Positions 10,024-20,119 are shown, counted from the stretch's first letter. The stretch is DNA of 64,000 nt from an uncultured Helicobacteraceae bacterium (GCA_934668765.1 CAKUOH010000009.1:1-64000); one strand, 5' to 3'. A program made the numbers and translations. The notes: a model not told the origin generated them from the letters alone.

Positions 10024-10029
10024 TATAAT
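10024..10029 (+). promoter_or_regulatory. -10 element (TATAAT) for pheS
   Basis: A perfect TATAAT, 33 bases before the pheS start and downstream of a T-rich stretch, matching the housekeeping promoter style of Helicobacter, in which the -35 is weak. It would drive the pheS-pheT-aroA-ispH-manC run. Confidence 0.6.
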
Positions 10030-10061
10030 GCGCTTTTTGATTTTTAAAATAAAGGATTCGC

Positions 10062-11093
10062 GTGGAGTGGTTAGAAAACGCATACAAGCAGATTGAAAAC
10101 GCTAACGATTTAGCAGAGTTAGAGAGTGTGCGCGTAAGCATTTTAGGCAAAAAGGGCAAACTCACAGATGAATTTAGCAAATTAAAAGATTTGCCCACAG
10201 AGGCAAAAAAAGAGCGCGCCAAAGTGCTAAATAGGGCAAAAGGCGAGATTGAAAGCGCGTTAGCCGAATCTAAAAGCAAAATTTCGCAAATTTTACTTGA
10301 ATCCCGCCTCCAAAGCGAAAAAATCGATACTTCGCTTTTTAGCCCAAATGCTACCCAAAGCCACGCACACCCGATAAATATGGCGTTTGATAAAATCATC
10401 GATTATTTTGTAGGCGCGAATTTTAGCATTTCAAATGGTCCATTAGTGGAGGACGATTTTCATAATTTTGAGGCACTCAATCTCCCCAAATTCCACCCTG
10501 CACGCGATATGCAAGATACATTTTATTTTAAAGATTTGAACCTGCTTCGCACTCACACTTCGCCCGTGCAGATTCGCTCACTAGAGCGACTAATCGCAAA
10601 TAATGGCGACTTTCCGCTTAAAATCATTTCGCCCGGTGCGGTTTTTCGCCGTGATTATGATATGACGCATTCGCCTATGTTTCATCAAGTCGAAGGGCTA
10701 GTTGTCGAGCGTGGCGATAAAATCAGCTTTGCAAATCTTAAATTTATTTTGGAGGATTTTTTGCGCTACATTTTTGGCAGTGAGATAAAGGTGCGATTTA
10801 GGGCTAGTTTCTTTCCATTCACAGAGCCTAGCGCGGAGGTGGATATTTCTTGTATTTTTTGCGGGGGCGAAGATTCGCACTCACAAAATTGCAGGGTTTG
10901 CAAAGGCACGGGATTTTTGGAGGTTTTGGGCTGTGGCGTGGTAAATCAAAATGTATTTAAGGCGGTAAATTTAGAAAATGTCAGCGGATATGCCTTTGGG
11001 CTTGGCGTGGAGCGATTTGCGATGCTGCTTTATGGTGTGAATGATTTGCGTAGCTTTTTTGAGACGGACTTGCGATTATTAAGGCAATTTTAG
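10062..11093 (+). CDS. pheS: Phenylalanyl-tRNA synthetase alpha subunit
   Basis: Encodes 343 residues starting with GTG (10062) after AAAGGA. It has the N-terminal coiled coil ([20 protein letters not shown]) and the class II catalytic core: motif 2 [19 protein letters not shown], and motif 3 [15 protein letters not shown] near the C-terminus. It charges tRNA-Phe as an alpha2-beta2 tetramer with PheT encoded next. Between the motifs is a Cys-rich segment (CIFCGG and CRVCKGTGF) seen in many bacterial PheS proteins. Length is normal for the family. Confidence 0.97.
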   Translation: MEWLENAYKQIENANDLAELESVRVSILGKKGKLTDEFSKLKDLPTEAKKERAKVLNRAKGEIESALAESKSKISQILLESRLQSEKIDTSLFSPNATQSHAHPINMAFDKIIDYFVGANFSISNGPLVEDDFHNFEALNLPKFHPARDMQDTFYFKDLNLLRTHTSPVQIRSLERLIANNGDFPLKIISPGAVFRRDYDMTHSPMFHQVEGLVVERGDKISFANLKFILEDFLRYIFGSEIKVRFRASFFPFTEPSAEVDISCIFCGGEDSHSQNCRVCKGTGFLEVLGCGVVNQNVFKAVNLENVSGYAFGLGVERFAMLLYGVNDLRSFFETDLRLLRQF

Positions 11094-11114
11094 GGCAGAA
11101 TTTGGAGTTTTTAG

Positions 11115-13505
11115 ATGAAATTTAGCAGGAATTTATTATCAAAAATCGTGGATATTTCAGACATTAGCGATGAAGTGATTTATAAAACGCTCAACAATAT
11201 CGGGCTTGAAGTCGAATCGCTAGTTAGTTTTAGTGTGCCAAAGGGCGTGGTTGTAGGCAAAGTCATCGACAAAAGAAAGCACGAAAACGCCGATAAATTG
11301 AGTGTTTGCAAGGTAGATATAGGCAGTGAAGTCTTGCAAATCGTGTGTGGTGCAAAAAATGTCGATAAAAATCAATTTGTCCCTGTGGCAACTATCGGCA
11401 CAAAATTAGAAAAAATCACAATCAAAAAAGGCAATTTACGCGGGGTTGAATCGCAAGGTATGATTTGCTCCACCACAGAAATCGGGCTACCCAAAATCGA
11501 AGATGGCATTTTTGTGTTAGATGAAAGTTTGGGCGAACTCACGCTTGGCAAGGAACTTTGCGAATATGAGATTTTCAATGATAGCATTTTTGAAATAGCC
11601 ATTACGCCAAATCGTGGGGATTGTTTTAGTCTGCTTGGCGTTGCGATGGATTTAAGTGTCGCCCTAAATGTGAATCTAAAATCACTCACAGAAAAAGAAA
11701 AAAATAGCGAAATCGCGCCCGGCATTGGGCGAATCCTCCACATTCAGCACGAAAACAACCTAAATGTATCCCTTTGCTACAAAGTTGCTCAAATCAAAGA
11801 CTTGCAAAACACCGCAGAGTTGCGACTAAATCTCGCCATAAATGATTTGCTTTCAAGCGATTCACTACATAACATAATTGCTTTTAGCACCTATATGACG
11901 GGCGTTTTGATTAACGCATACGCATTTGATAGCTTTATGGGGAGCGATGATAAGATTATCTTGCAAATCAAGCGCGATGAAATGAGCGTGGAATCGGTGT
12001 TTTTTGGCGATAAAAAGTTAAGTCAAATCGGCATAGATAGCGTGATTAACGCTGATAGCGATTCGCATTTAGTGGTATTTGAAGCGAGTTTTATCCCGCC
12101 TAGCGTGATTGCTACGGCGATTTTTAACAATAGCATTAAAAGCGAATCAAACGCATCTTATCTCGCCAAGCGGGGCAGTTCGCCACTTTTAGAGGACGGC
12201 ATAAACTATCTTTCGCATTTGATTTGCAAAATGTCGCAAAGCACTATTTATTCATCTACGCAAGGCATTTTGCAGGAATATCCGCAAAGGCGAATCGATT
12301 TTCATTTTGATGAAATTAGCGCAATTATCGGCAATGAAATTAAGAATGATGAAATCACTGCGATTCTAAAAAAAATGAATTTTATAGTAAGCGTGGCAGC
12401 TGATGATAGCCTAGTAAGTGCGAATCCACCGCGCTACCGCCACGATATAAACTCCGTGCAGGACATTGCAGAAGAGATTTTGCGCCTAAAAGGCATTGAT
12501 TTAGTGCAATCAAAGGCGCAAATTTTACCACAAAGCGCGAATATAAATGATGATTATAGATTCTATGGCTTTAAGCGCGACATTGCCAAAAAGGCGATTG
12601 CAATGGGATTTTTTGAAGCATTGCATTATGTTTTTTATGAACGCGGAATTTTAGAATCCTATAAATTGCCCGTTGTGGCGGAAAATTTGGATTTGCTAAA
12701 TCCTATCACAAATGAGCTAAATACGCTCCGCACTTCGCTTCTCCCTGCGCTTTTGGATTCAATCAAGCGCAATGAAAATTATGGTTTTGAAAAAGTCGCG
12801 CTTTTTGAAATAGGTAGCATTTATGACGCTAATCGCGCCGAATCGCAGAGTTTGGCATTTGCGACAAATCTATGCAAATGCGAATCAAAATATCCCACGC
12901 CCAAAGGCAAAGAGTGGGATTTTTATAGCTTTGCGGAAAGATTAAGCGATATTTTGGGCGGATTTGAGCTAGAAAATTGCGCTAAATCTAGTGGCGAATC
13001 AAAGGGCGATTCGAGTGATTTAAAAGGCGCAAATCTTATCAAATCCAAAGGCGATTTATTTCACAAAGGAATTTGCGCGATAATTATCAAAAATAGCGTC
13101 CCTATCGGCATTATCGGCAAACTAAATCCTTACATTGCCGACAAACTAGAAATCAAGGGCGCATTTATCTGCGAAGTGGATTTAGACGCGCTATTTAGGG
13201 CGAATCCACCTTTGCAATTCAAAGCATTTTCAAAATATCAAGATTCATCGCGCGAATTTAGCGTTTTAGTGGATAAAAATGTCAAATTTAGCGCAATAAA
13301 ACGCGCGATTTTAGGCGAGAAATTCCCACACATTGCGCAAATAATCGCGCTTGATAGATACGAATCAGCCGAATTTGGCGAGAAGGTTAGCATTAGCTTT
13401 AAAATCACATTTCAATCACTGCAATCCACGCTAAAAGCAGAAGATTTGGGCGATGATAAAATCATCAAATTTTTAAGCGATACATTTGGAGCAGAGATTC
13501 GATGA
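11115..13505 (+). CDS. pheT: Phenylalanyl-tRNA synthetase beta subunit
   Basis: Encodes 796 residues. It has an N-terminal tRNA-binding OB fold (about 40-150, with ADKLSVCKVDIG), a B3/B4 editing region, a B5 domain (about 400-475) and a C-terminal anticodon-binding FDX-ACB domain (from about 700: FSKYQDSSREFSVLVDKNVKF). A hydrophilic Ser/Lys/Gly insertion (SSGESKGDSSDLKG, about residue 630) looks like a loop expansion. Starts 21 bases after pheS and overlaps aroA by four bases (ATGA), so the three are translationally coupled. Confidence 0.97.
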   Translation: MKFSRNLLSKIVDISDISDEVIYKTLNNIGLEVESLVSFSVPKGVVVGKVIDKRKHENADKLSVCKVDIGSEVLQIVCGAKNVDKNQFVPVATIGTKLEKITIKKGNLRGVESQGMICSTTEIGLPKIEDGIFVLDESLGELTLGKELCEYEIFNDSIFEIAITPNRGDCFSLLGVAMDLSVALNVNLKSLTEKEKNSEIAPGIGRILHIQHENNLNVSLCYKVAQIKDLQNTAELRLNLAINDLLSSDSLHNIIAFSTYMTGVLINAYAFDSFMGSDDKIILQIKRDEMSVESVFFGDKKLSQIGIDSVINADSDSHLVVFEASFIPPSVIATAIFNNSIKSESNASYLAKRGSSPLLEDGINYLSHLICKMSQSTIYSSTQGILQEYPQRRIDFHFDEISAIIGNEIKNDEITAILKKMNFIVSVAADDSLVSANPPRYRHDINSVQDIAEEILRLKGIDLVQSKAQILPQSANINDDYRFYGFKRDIAKKAIAMGFFEALHYVFYERGILESYKLPVVAENLDLLNPITNELNTLRTSLLPALLDSIKRNENYGFEKVALFEIGSIYDANRAESQSLAFATNLCKCESKYPTPKGKEWDFYSFAERLSDILGGFELENCAKSSGESKGDSSDLKGANLIKSKGDLFHKGICAIIIKNSVPIGIIGKLNPYIADKLEIKGAFICEVDLDALFRANPPLQFKAFSKYQDSSREFSVLVDKNVKFSAIKRAILGEKFPHIAQIIALDRYESAEFGEKVSISFKITFQSLQSTLKAEDLGDDKIIKFLSDTFGAEIR

Positions 13506-14908
13506 GTGATTTAAATCAAATGCGTGTAACGAATCTATCGCCAAAATCTACGCAAATTACGGCGCAAATCGATAATATCGCAAGTGATAAATCCATCTCT
13601 CATCGTGCTGTGATTTTTGCATTTTTAAGCGGCAAAACAAGTGCGATTCGCAACTTTTTATTTGGCGAAGATACGCTAAATACGCTAAAAATCGCAATGC
13701 AATTAGGAATGGGTGTTACTGCAAATAGCAAACCGATACGGCATATAGATGAGATTCCACGCGATTCAGAATTGCAACTCACACGCCATAAGGACGGCAT
13801 TTTAGAGCCAAATGATATTTTAGATTGTGGGAATGCGGGGACGGCGATTCGCTTGTATTTGGGACTTTTAGCAGGGCAAAAGGGCAAATATTTTGTGCTT
13901 ACAGGCGATAAATATTTGCGCATTCGCCCTATGAAGCGCGTGATTGCGCCTTTACAGAGTATTGGCGCAAAGATTTTTGCGCGTAGTGGGGATACACTTG
14001 CGCCCATTAGCATTGTGGGGCAAGATTTGGCGCATTTTTCTTATCATAGCCACATTTCATCAGCGCAGGTAAAAAGCGCGATGATTTTGGCTGGACTACA
14101 CGCAAACGATTCTACTACAAGCACATTTAGCGAAATAGCTTTAAGTCGCGACCATAGTGAGCGAATGCTAAATGGAATGGGCGCGGAGCTAAAAATAAAT
14201 GGCAATGAAATCACAATCGCCCCGCTAGATTCGCAACTAAAACCGCTAGATTTGGAGATTCCCGCCGACCCATCAAGTGCGTTTTATTTTGCGATTCTTG
14301 CGCTCATTGTGCCTAATTCGCGTGTGGTGCTTAAAAATGTGCTATTAAATAAAACGCGAATCGAAGCCTTTAAAGTGCTAGAAAAAATGGGCGCAAATAT
14401 TGAAATATCGCTTAAAACTTCGCTTTATGAGGACATAGGCGATATTTGCGTAAGTTGCGAGGGTAATTTATGCGCGGTTGAGTTAAGCAAAAATATCGCG
14501 TGGCTAATTGATGAAATCCCAGCCCTTGCAGTCGCATTTGCCTTTGCAAAGGGTAAAAGCGTAGTAAAAAACGCAAAAGAACTTCGCACAAAAGAGAGCG
14601 ACAGAATCAAAGCTACGATTGATAATTTAGCGCGATTTGGCGTAGAATGCGAGGAATTTGAGGACGGATTTTGCGTGTGTGGCGGATTTACGCCACCAAG
14701 CAAAAAAGTCGCAATCGACAGCTATGGCGACCATAGAATCGCAATGAGCTTTGCGATATTAGGCGCAGTGTGCGAAGTAGAAGTGGTGGATTCGGGTTGC
14801 ATTGATGTGAGCTTCCCAAACTTTTTGGCAATTTTGGAGCGATTCGTATCTATTAAAAATGAAATGCGCGAATCTAAAAATCCAAAAAGCGAAAATCCGC
14901 ACAATTAA
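13502..14908 (+). CDS. aroA: 3-phosphoshikimate 1-carboxyvinyltransferase (EPSP synthase)
   Basis: Encodes 468 residues. It transfers enolpyruvate from PEP to shikimate-3-phosphate in the shikimate pathway. The substrate-binding motif SDKSISHRAVIFA is at about residue 30, the PEP loop DCGNAGTAIRL at about 112, and the closing motif KELRTKESDRIKA at about 358. A short hydrophilic tail (NEMRESKNPKSENPHN) extends past the usual end. Overlaps pheT by four bases. The next gene starts eight bases on. Confidence 0.96.
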   Translation: MSDLNQMRVTNLSPKSTQITAQIDNIASDKSISHRAVIFAFLSGKTSAIRNFLFGEDTLNTLKIAMQLGMGVTANSKPIRHIDEIPRDSELQLTRHKDGILEPNDILDCGNAGTAIRLYLGLLAGQKGKYFVLTGDKYLRIRPMKRVIAPLQSIGAKIFARSGDTLAPISIVGQDLAHFSYHSHISSAQVKSAMILAGLHANDSTTSTFSEIALSRDHSERMLNGMGAELKINGNEITIAPLDSQLKPLDLEIPADPSSAFYFAILALIVPNSRVVLKNVLLNKTRIEAFKVLEKMGANIEISLKTSLYEDIGDICVSCEGNLCAVELSKNIAWLIDEIPALAVAFAFAKGKSVVKNAKELRTKESDRIKATIDNLARFGVECEEFEDGFCVCGGFTPPSKKVAIDSYGDHRIAMSFAILGAVCEVEVVDSGCIDVSFPNFLAILERFVSIKNEMRESKNPKSENPHN

Positions 14909-14916
14909 GGGATAAA

Positions 14917-15750
14917 ATGCAAACCAAACGCGCAGAAAAATACGGCTTTTGTTTTGGGGTAAAAAGGGCGATTCGTCTTGCCGAACAGCATAAAAACGCT
15001 CTTTCTTTGGGACCGCTAATCCATAATCAAAAGGAAATCGATAGATTAAAGCGCGATTTTGGCGTGAATGTCGAGACAAATTTGGATAATGTCCTACGAA
15101 ATAATACTTTGCGCGATTCAAGCGTGATTATCCGCACACACGGCATTCAAAAGAGTGATTTGAAGCGACTTAAAAATTTTAGGGCGCACATAATTGACGC
15201 CACTTGCCCTTTTGTGAAAAAGCCCCAGCAGATTTGCGAAGAGATGAGTTCGCAGGGCTATGAGATTGTGATTTTTGGCGATGAAAATCACCCAGAAGTG
15301 CGTGGCGTAGCAAGTTACTGCAAAGAGCCTTTTCAAATCGTGCTAAATAAAGAGCAGCTTAAAAAAGTCGGCACAAAAGTCGCGCTCATCTCGCAAACCA
15401 CGCGAAAAATAAGCGCATTTTTAGAGATTGCAAATCATTTGATAACGATTTGCCCTGAAGTGCGTGTGTTTAATACAATATGTAATGCAACTTTTGACAA
15501 TCAAGAAGCAGTGAAACTTTTGGCACAAGAAGTGGATATTTTAATCGTTGTGGGGGGCAAAGAGAGTAGCAACACAAAGCAGCTTTTAAACATATCGCTT
15601 GAATTTTGTAAGGATAGCTACTGCATTGAGGACGAAAATGACTTGCAACGCGAATGGTTTGCAGGGAAAAAGCTCTGTGGTATCACCGCTGGGGCTTCTA
15701 CGCCTGATTGGATTATCGATAATGTCGAAAATGCAATACAAAATTTTTAA
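14917..15750 (+). CDS. ispH: 4-hydroxy-3-methylbut-2-enyl diphosphate reductase
   Basis: Encodes 277 residues. It performs the last step of the MEP isoprenoid pathway using a [4Fe-4S] cluster. The three cluster cysteines are visible in GFCFGVKRAI (near residue 12), DATCPFVKKP (about 95) and NTICNATFDNQ (about 190). The substrate histidines lie in GPLIHNQKE, RTHGI and DENHPEVRG. The order pheS-pheT-aroA-ispH is also found in H. pylori. There rpsA follows, but here manC takes that place. Confidence 0.96.
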   Translation: MQTKRAEKYGFCFGVKRAIRLAEQHKNALSLGPLIHNQKEIDRLKRDFGVNVETNLDNVLRNNTLRDSSVIIRTHGIQKSDLKRLKNFRAHIIDATCPFVKKPQQICEEMSSQGYEIVIFGDENHPEVRGVASYCKEPFQIVLNKEQLKKVGTKVALISQTTRKISAFLEIANHLITICPEVRVFNTICNATFDNQEAVKLLAQEVDILIVVGGKESSNTKQLLNISLEFCKDSYCIEDENDLQREWFAGKKLCGITAGASTPDWIIDNVENAIQNF

Positions 15751-15776
15751 GGCAGATTAAATTTTAGGGGCGGACT

Positions 15777-17165
15777 ATGGATAAAAATCTAAATATTGCG
15801 ATTTTATGCGGTGGGAGTGGGACTAGGCTCTTTCCTATCTCGCGCGAACTTATGCCAAAGCAATTTGTGAAATTTTTTGATGGCACTTCGCTTTTTCAGC
15901 AGACAATTTTACGCAATCTCCCTTTGAGCGATAAATTTTTCATTATTACTAATGAATCGCATTATTTTTTAGCAAAAAATGAGATTGAAAAGCTAGATTC
16001 GCGCAATCTAAAAGTGCGTTTTATTTTAGAATCAATCTCCAAAAATACCGCTGCTGCTTTGCTTTTCATCGCACTTCAATGCAAAAAAGATGAAGTGATT
16101 TTGGCACTGCCAAGCGACCATATTATAAAGGATTTGCCAAATTATAAGCAAAGCATAAAAAACGCTACGAATCTAGCGCAAAGTGGCAAAATCGTGCTTT
16201 TTGGGATAAAGCCTACAAGCGCAAATACGGGATATGGCTATATTAGCGATAAAAATGGCAAAGTCGCATTTTTTGAAAAGCCAGACTTTGCCACCGCGCA
16301 AAAATACCTAAAAGACGGCGGATATTTTTGGAATAGCGGAATGTTTTGCTTTAAAGCTGGGGTTTTAATCGATGAGTTTAAGGCGCATAAGCCCGAGCTA
16401 CTAAAATGCGCCCAAATCGCACTTAAAAACGCTCTAAAAGATAGCGATTTTGTGCATTTAAAGCGTGAGGATTGCGAGAATTTGGAGGATATTAGCGTTG
16501 ATTATGCGATTATGGAAAAGTCTAGCAATCTTGCGCTAATTAGGGCGAATTTTGCGTGGAGCGATGTGGGGAGCTTTGATAGTTTAAGCGATGAATATCC
16601 CAAAGATAGCGCAGGGAATGCCCATAGTGGCGAGATTTTGGCACTAGATTCACGCGATAATTTCGTGCTATCAAATAAACTAACGGCGATTTTGGGATTA
16701 GATGACTTGGTAGTCGTGGATACCGATGATTGCTTGATGATTAGCAAACGAAATGAATGCCAAAATATCAAAAAAATCGTGCAGATTTTAAAAGATAAAA
16801 ATAGCGATTTGGTGCGCTATCCAAGTATCGTTTATCGCCCGTGGGGGAGCTATCAGGTGCTATTAGAGAGTGCATTTTATAAGATAAAAAAAATCATCGT
16901 CCGCCCTAAAAAGCGTTTGAGTTTGCAAAAGCACTTCCATCGCAACGAGCATTGGATAGTGGTAAGCGGGAGCGCGGTGGTGCAGGTAAATGAGCGCGAA
17001 TTTGTGCTAAATCGCAATGAAAGCACCTACATTCCTATGGGCAGCGTTCATCGATTGAGCAATGAAGGCAAAATCGATTTGGTAATCATCGAAGCGCAGG
17101 TAGGCGAATACTTGGGCGAAGATGACATAGTGCGATTGAGCGATGATTATCGTAGGGTTACTTAA
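15777..17165 (+). CDS. manC: Mannose-1-phosphate guanylyltransferase / mannose-6-phosphate isomerase
   Basis: Encodes 462 residues, the usual size for the bifunctional (type II) enzyme. The N-terminal nucleotidyltransferase has the GDP-mannose pyrophosphorylase signature GGSGTRLFPISRELMPKQF. The C-terminal cupin (from about residue 355, RPWGSYQVL, then KHFHRNEHWIVVSG) is the isomerase domain with metal-binding histidines. It makes GDP-mannose for LPS or other glycans such as GDP-fucose sugars. It starts 26 bases after ispH and is probably the last gene of that operon. Confidence 0.95.
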   Translation: MDKNLNIAILCGGSGTRLFPISRELMPKQFVKFFDGTSLFQQTILRNLPLSDKFFIITNESHYFLAKNEIEKLDSRNLKVRFILESISKNTAAALLFIALQCKKDEVILALPSDHIIKDLPNYKQSIKNATNLAQSGKIVLFGIKPTSANTGYGYISDKNGKVAFFEKPDFATAQKYLKDGGYFWNSGMFCFKAGVLIDEFKAHKPELLKCAQIALKNALKDSDFVHLKREDCENLEDISVDYAIMEKSSNLALIRANFAWSDVGSFDSLSDEYPKDSAGNAHSGEILALDSRDNFVLSNKLTAILGLDDLVVVDTDDCLMISKRNECQNIKKIVQILKDKNSDLVRYPSIVYRPWGSYQVLLESAFYKIKKIIVRPKKRLSLQKHFHRNEHWIVVSGSAVVQVNEREFVLNRNESTYIPMGSVHRLSNEGKIDLVIIEAQVGEYLGEDDIVRLSDDYRRVT

Positions 17166-17550
17166 AATTTTGATTACGAATCGCCTGTCATTGTGCGCCG
17201 TCATTGCGAGATTTGACGCAGTCAAATCGTGGCAATCCAAAAAGAAACCACGAAGATTTACGCGCTATTTTAGCTCGTTCTACTTGCGGTTGCAAAAGTA
17301 AAACAAAGCAAAAAGCTTTTATCAATCTTACCTAATGTGCTTAAAGATTTTACACAAAGAATTTTATGAAATTGGACAAATTTTTGCAATTTTTGAAGAT
17401 TCAATATCCAAGAAAAAATACAATAAAATTGAACGAAATTTCTTTTCTTAAGATTTTGTAACGAATCATATACCTATTTTTCATAGTGTGTAGCATAACT
17501 TAAAAACCATTTGTGTAAGGCAAAGTCAAAAAGAGAATCTCATTTACATC
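17166..17550. other. Gene-free 385 bases with one ATTGC-type palindrome
   Basis: No reading frame or RNA gene is convincing here. At 17203-17236 there is a hairpin: ATTGC and GCAAT arms enclosing the perfect inverted repeat GATTTGAC-GCA-GTCAAATC (17210-17228). It is the same repeat type as in the 9.6-9.95 kb cluster. The rest, lying after the 3' ends of manC and the convergent DUF1561 gene, is AT-rich. Confidence 0.6.
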
Positions 17551-19464
17551 TTACTGCAATATACACCTACCACCAAAACACTGATTTATACTTAAAGCAC
17601 TAGGCATTGCACCATTGCCGTGTCTATCATCGCCCTCACCTGTGCAATTATTATTTGAAATAGAGATATTAAGCGGATTTGCAACAGCTCCTGTAAGTTG
17701 CACATTTGACAATGCTACTAAAATTCTACCTCTTGGCGTTAGGATTCTCAAAGCATCATTGGTATTTCTTGCTAATGCGTTTCGTGCGATATGTTGCCTA
17801 TATGTTTCAAAACTTGCAGTTGATAAATTTGTAGGGATAAAATAAATCCCATTTTCTACCCTTAAAACAGGCATAGCATGCCCTGATAATGCCCCACCTT
17901 GCCTATTGCCTGTGTAGATATTGACGATCCACAATGAGCCCAAAGGTGCTTGTAGCATAGTATTTATAAGCCTAGTTATATCATTTGGATTCTCTGCTAT
18001 GGCACTTGCGCGCCAAGTGTAATGTGGCAGCATAGTTTCTGCCATAGCTTCAAAATTTCGCATTACGCGCTCATTATACTGCTGCCTTGTTTCTAATGGA
18101 ATATTTGTAACTATAAGATCATTTAGTCGTTCTGCAAGCAAATTATAGCGTGAGCGAAAAGAGATAAAAGGATTTCTGTGCTCTGCTGTATCAAAAAAAT
18201 AGCCTCCACTGCTTAATGGCTGTCTGCTATGATATTCCTCTAATTCTGCTAGGATTTGAAAACTATGCAAAAGGCACACACCGCAAATCCCTATACGCTC
18301 CACGCTACCATCATTGCTTCGTGCAATTTGATAAAATCTTTGTAGCCATTCTTCTGTGATTTGAAAGCTAGGTGGAAGAGAGCGGACAACCCGTTTTGAT
18401 TTTAAGGTTTGTGTAGAATTTATATTATCTTGCACTTGATTACTAGGAGATGGACAGAAAGTTAAGCTATCGCTTAAATTGCCATTGACATAGCGATTCC
18501 ACCGCTCAATGTATTCATTAAACAAAAAAAGCGATTTTGGCGAATTTGTGCTATCTTTTTCTAAAAAACTAGGCTTTGCAGTGTATGGCACACCCCAATT
18601 TGCTCCATATTGCGTAAGACGCAAGAAATTCCCATTTCTATCACGCAAAGCACCGCTACTTCCTACAAGTGCAAAAAACTCCCAATAAGTGCTTTCTTTA
18701 TCTTTGGATATTTTATCATTACAATTAACCCATTTAACCCAATTCCAATCCTGACTACTGCTTTGCTTTGAAGCTATGCAGACAAGTGAGCCACTGCTTG
18801 TATCATATTGTGCGATATGTCCATTTTCTGGATTATAAATAAGCTCAATTAAATCATCTTGAAAGCTTTGATTATTTTGCAGATAATAAATACCAAATTG
18901 CATAGGCGATACAAAGCTCCAACCAATAAAAGTTTTAATGCTTAAAGTAGGCGGAGTAGCTAGAGTATTTATCCAATTTTGCATATCTTTTAGGCTATGC
19001 GTATAGGCTTCTTTTGGATTTTTAGTAATAAAAGCATACCAACTATAATCTTGCACTTCAAATTTAGAATCAAAGGTGTAAAATTTATTATTTTTCACAA
19101 GCCATTGCTGATTTTTATCATTAAGCACACAGGGACGAAGTCTTAAATAGCCACTGCTTTTTGTGCCTTTCATAACGCCATCTGGAGCGGTCATACAAAG
19201 CCAAGTATTATTTACATTCCAACTTACGCGATAAAACACATCATAACGCGCAGGTTTTGCCTTGTGGCAAAAATCTAAATACACATAACCCTCTTTGCTT
19301 GAAAATGATGGTGTGTAGCAGTAGGTTTTGCCATTGTGAGCTGTGATTTGTATCTTACTATCCTTTGGTTTATCGGCTAATTTTTGCGTGGGAGTTTGTA
19401 AAAGTGAGGCATTATTAGCAAAAACTACATTGATAAAAAATACAAAAAACAAGAATCTAAACAT
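17551..19464 (-). CDS. Secreted DUF1561-family (virulence-modifying-like) protein with ricin-type lectin modules
   Basis: Encodes 637 residues with a signal peptide (MFRFLFFVFFINVVFA, cleavage after about 16). Residues 45-150 look like a ricin B-type lectin fold (WLCMTAPDGVMKG, LRPCVLND, QQW at 119-121). A second, weaker lectin-like unit spans about 210-300. The C-terminal part has C394-GV-C397 at a helix start, GHAMPVL with His529, and PTN with Asn546, an order and spacing like papain-fold cysteine peptidases. DUF1561 proteins are known from Leptospira (virulence-modifying exotoxins), Bartonella and some Helicobacter; membership is by my recognition. The gene stands alone between manC and a tRNA cluster, with AT-rich flanks, as expected for an acquired gene. 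Ten-plus cysteines suggest disulfides after export. Confidence 0.72.
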   Translation of the reverse strand: MFRFLFFVFFINVVFANNASLLQTPTQKLADKPKDSKIQITAHNGKTYCYTPSFSSKEGYVYLDFCHKAKPARYDVFYRVSWNVNNTWLCMTAPDGVMKGTKSSGYLRLRPCVLNDKNQQWLVKNNKFYTFDSKFEVQDYSWYAFITKNPKEAYTHSLKDMQNWINTLATPPTLSIKTFIGWSFVSPMQFGIYYLQNNQSFQDDLIELIYNPENGHIAQYDTSSGSLVCIASKQSSSQDWNWVKWVNCNDKISKDKESTYWEFFALVGSSGALRDRNGNFLRLTQYGANWGVPYTAKPSFLEKDSTNSPKSLFLFNEYIERWNRYVNGNLSDSLTFCPSPSNQVQDNINSTQTLKSKRVVRSLPPSFQITEEWLQRFYQIARSNDGSVERIGICGVCLLHSFQILAELEEYHSRQPLSSGGYFFDTAEHRNPFISFRSRYNLLAERLNDLIVTNIPLETRQQYNERVMRNFEAMAETMLPHYTWRASAIAENPNDITRLINTMLQAPLGSLWIVNIYTGNRQGGALSGHAMPVLRVENGIYFIPTNLSTASFETYRQHIARNALARNTNDALRILTPRGRILVALSNVQLTGAVANPLNISISNNNCTGEGDDRHGNGAMPSALSINQCFGGRCILQ

Positions 19465-19880
19465 AAAAAATTCCTTTAAAAATTTAAAGTTAAATAAACA
19501 AGATTCGACCCATTAAGCGAATTTTGGCTTATTATCCAGATAAGCCAGATTAAGATTTTATATAAATCTTAGGCTTTAATTTTTTGTATTGTATCTAAAT
19601 TTTCGTTTTTGGCTGGAAAATAAAAAGATTTAATCTAACTTAATAAGACTTTAATATAAATCTTAAATCTTTTGATTTTTATATGGCATAGTGTAACTTC
19701 TACAATATTGAGTAATTTTTGATATTTTAGAGGATTTTAATAATCCATAACAAAATATCTTGAAAACCTATCCCAAATTTAGAATCTAAATTTTTTAAGA
19801 TTCGCACTTGACATAATGCGTTTAAATTTGATAAACTTGCGATTTTTATTTTCCAAAAATCAAATTAAATCAAAAATTTT
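19465..19880. promoter_or_regulatory. AT-rich control region with paired palindromes upstream of the DUF1561 gene
   Basis: The 416 bases hold no gene. Inverted repeats include GGCTTAT-n7-ATAAGCC (19526-19546), TAAGATTT-n5-AAATCTTA (19551-19571) and a near copy of the latter, TAAGA-n12-TCTTA, at 19644-19665. The two similar palindromes are about 93 bases apart, both upstream of the DUF1561 start at 19464. They resemble operator half-site pairs for a dimeric regulator. The regulator is unknown. Confidence 0.45.
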
Positions 19881-19956
19881 GCTGGCTTAGCTCAGTTGGT
19901 AGAGCATCTGCCTTGTAAGCAGAGGGTCGGGGGTTCAAGTCCCTTAGCCAGCTCCA
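19881..19956 (+). tRNA. tRNA-Thr (TGT)
   Basis: Acceptor GCTGGCT/AGCCAGC, encoded CCA, anticodon loop CTTGTAA giving TGT. First of four tRNAs leading into tuf. Confidence 0.95.
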
Positions 19957-20015
19957 TAAATTTAACACGACAACGAAAATAAATGCAGTGTTAGAACCAA
20001 AATTTAGTGTTTTTG

Positions 20016-20101
<86 letters not shown>

Positions 20102-20119
20102 TTTTTATGAAATGGATTT

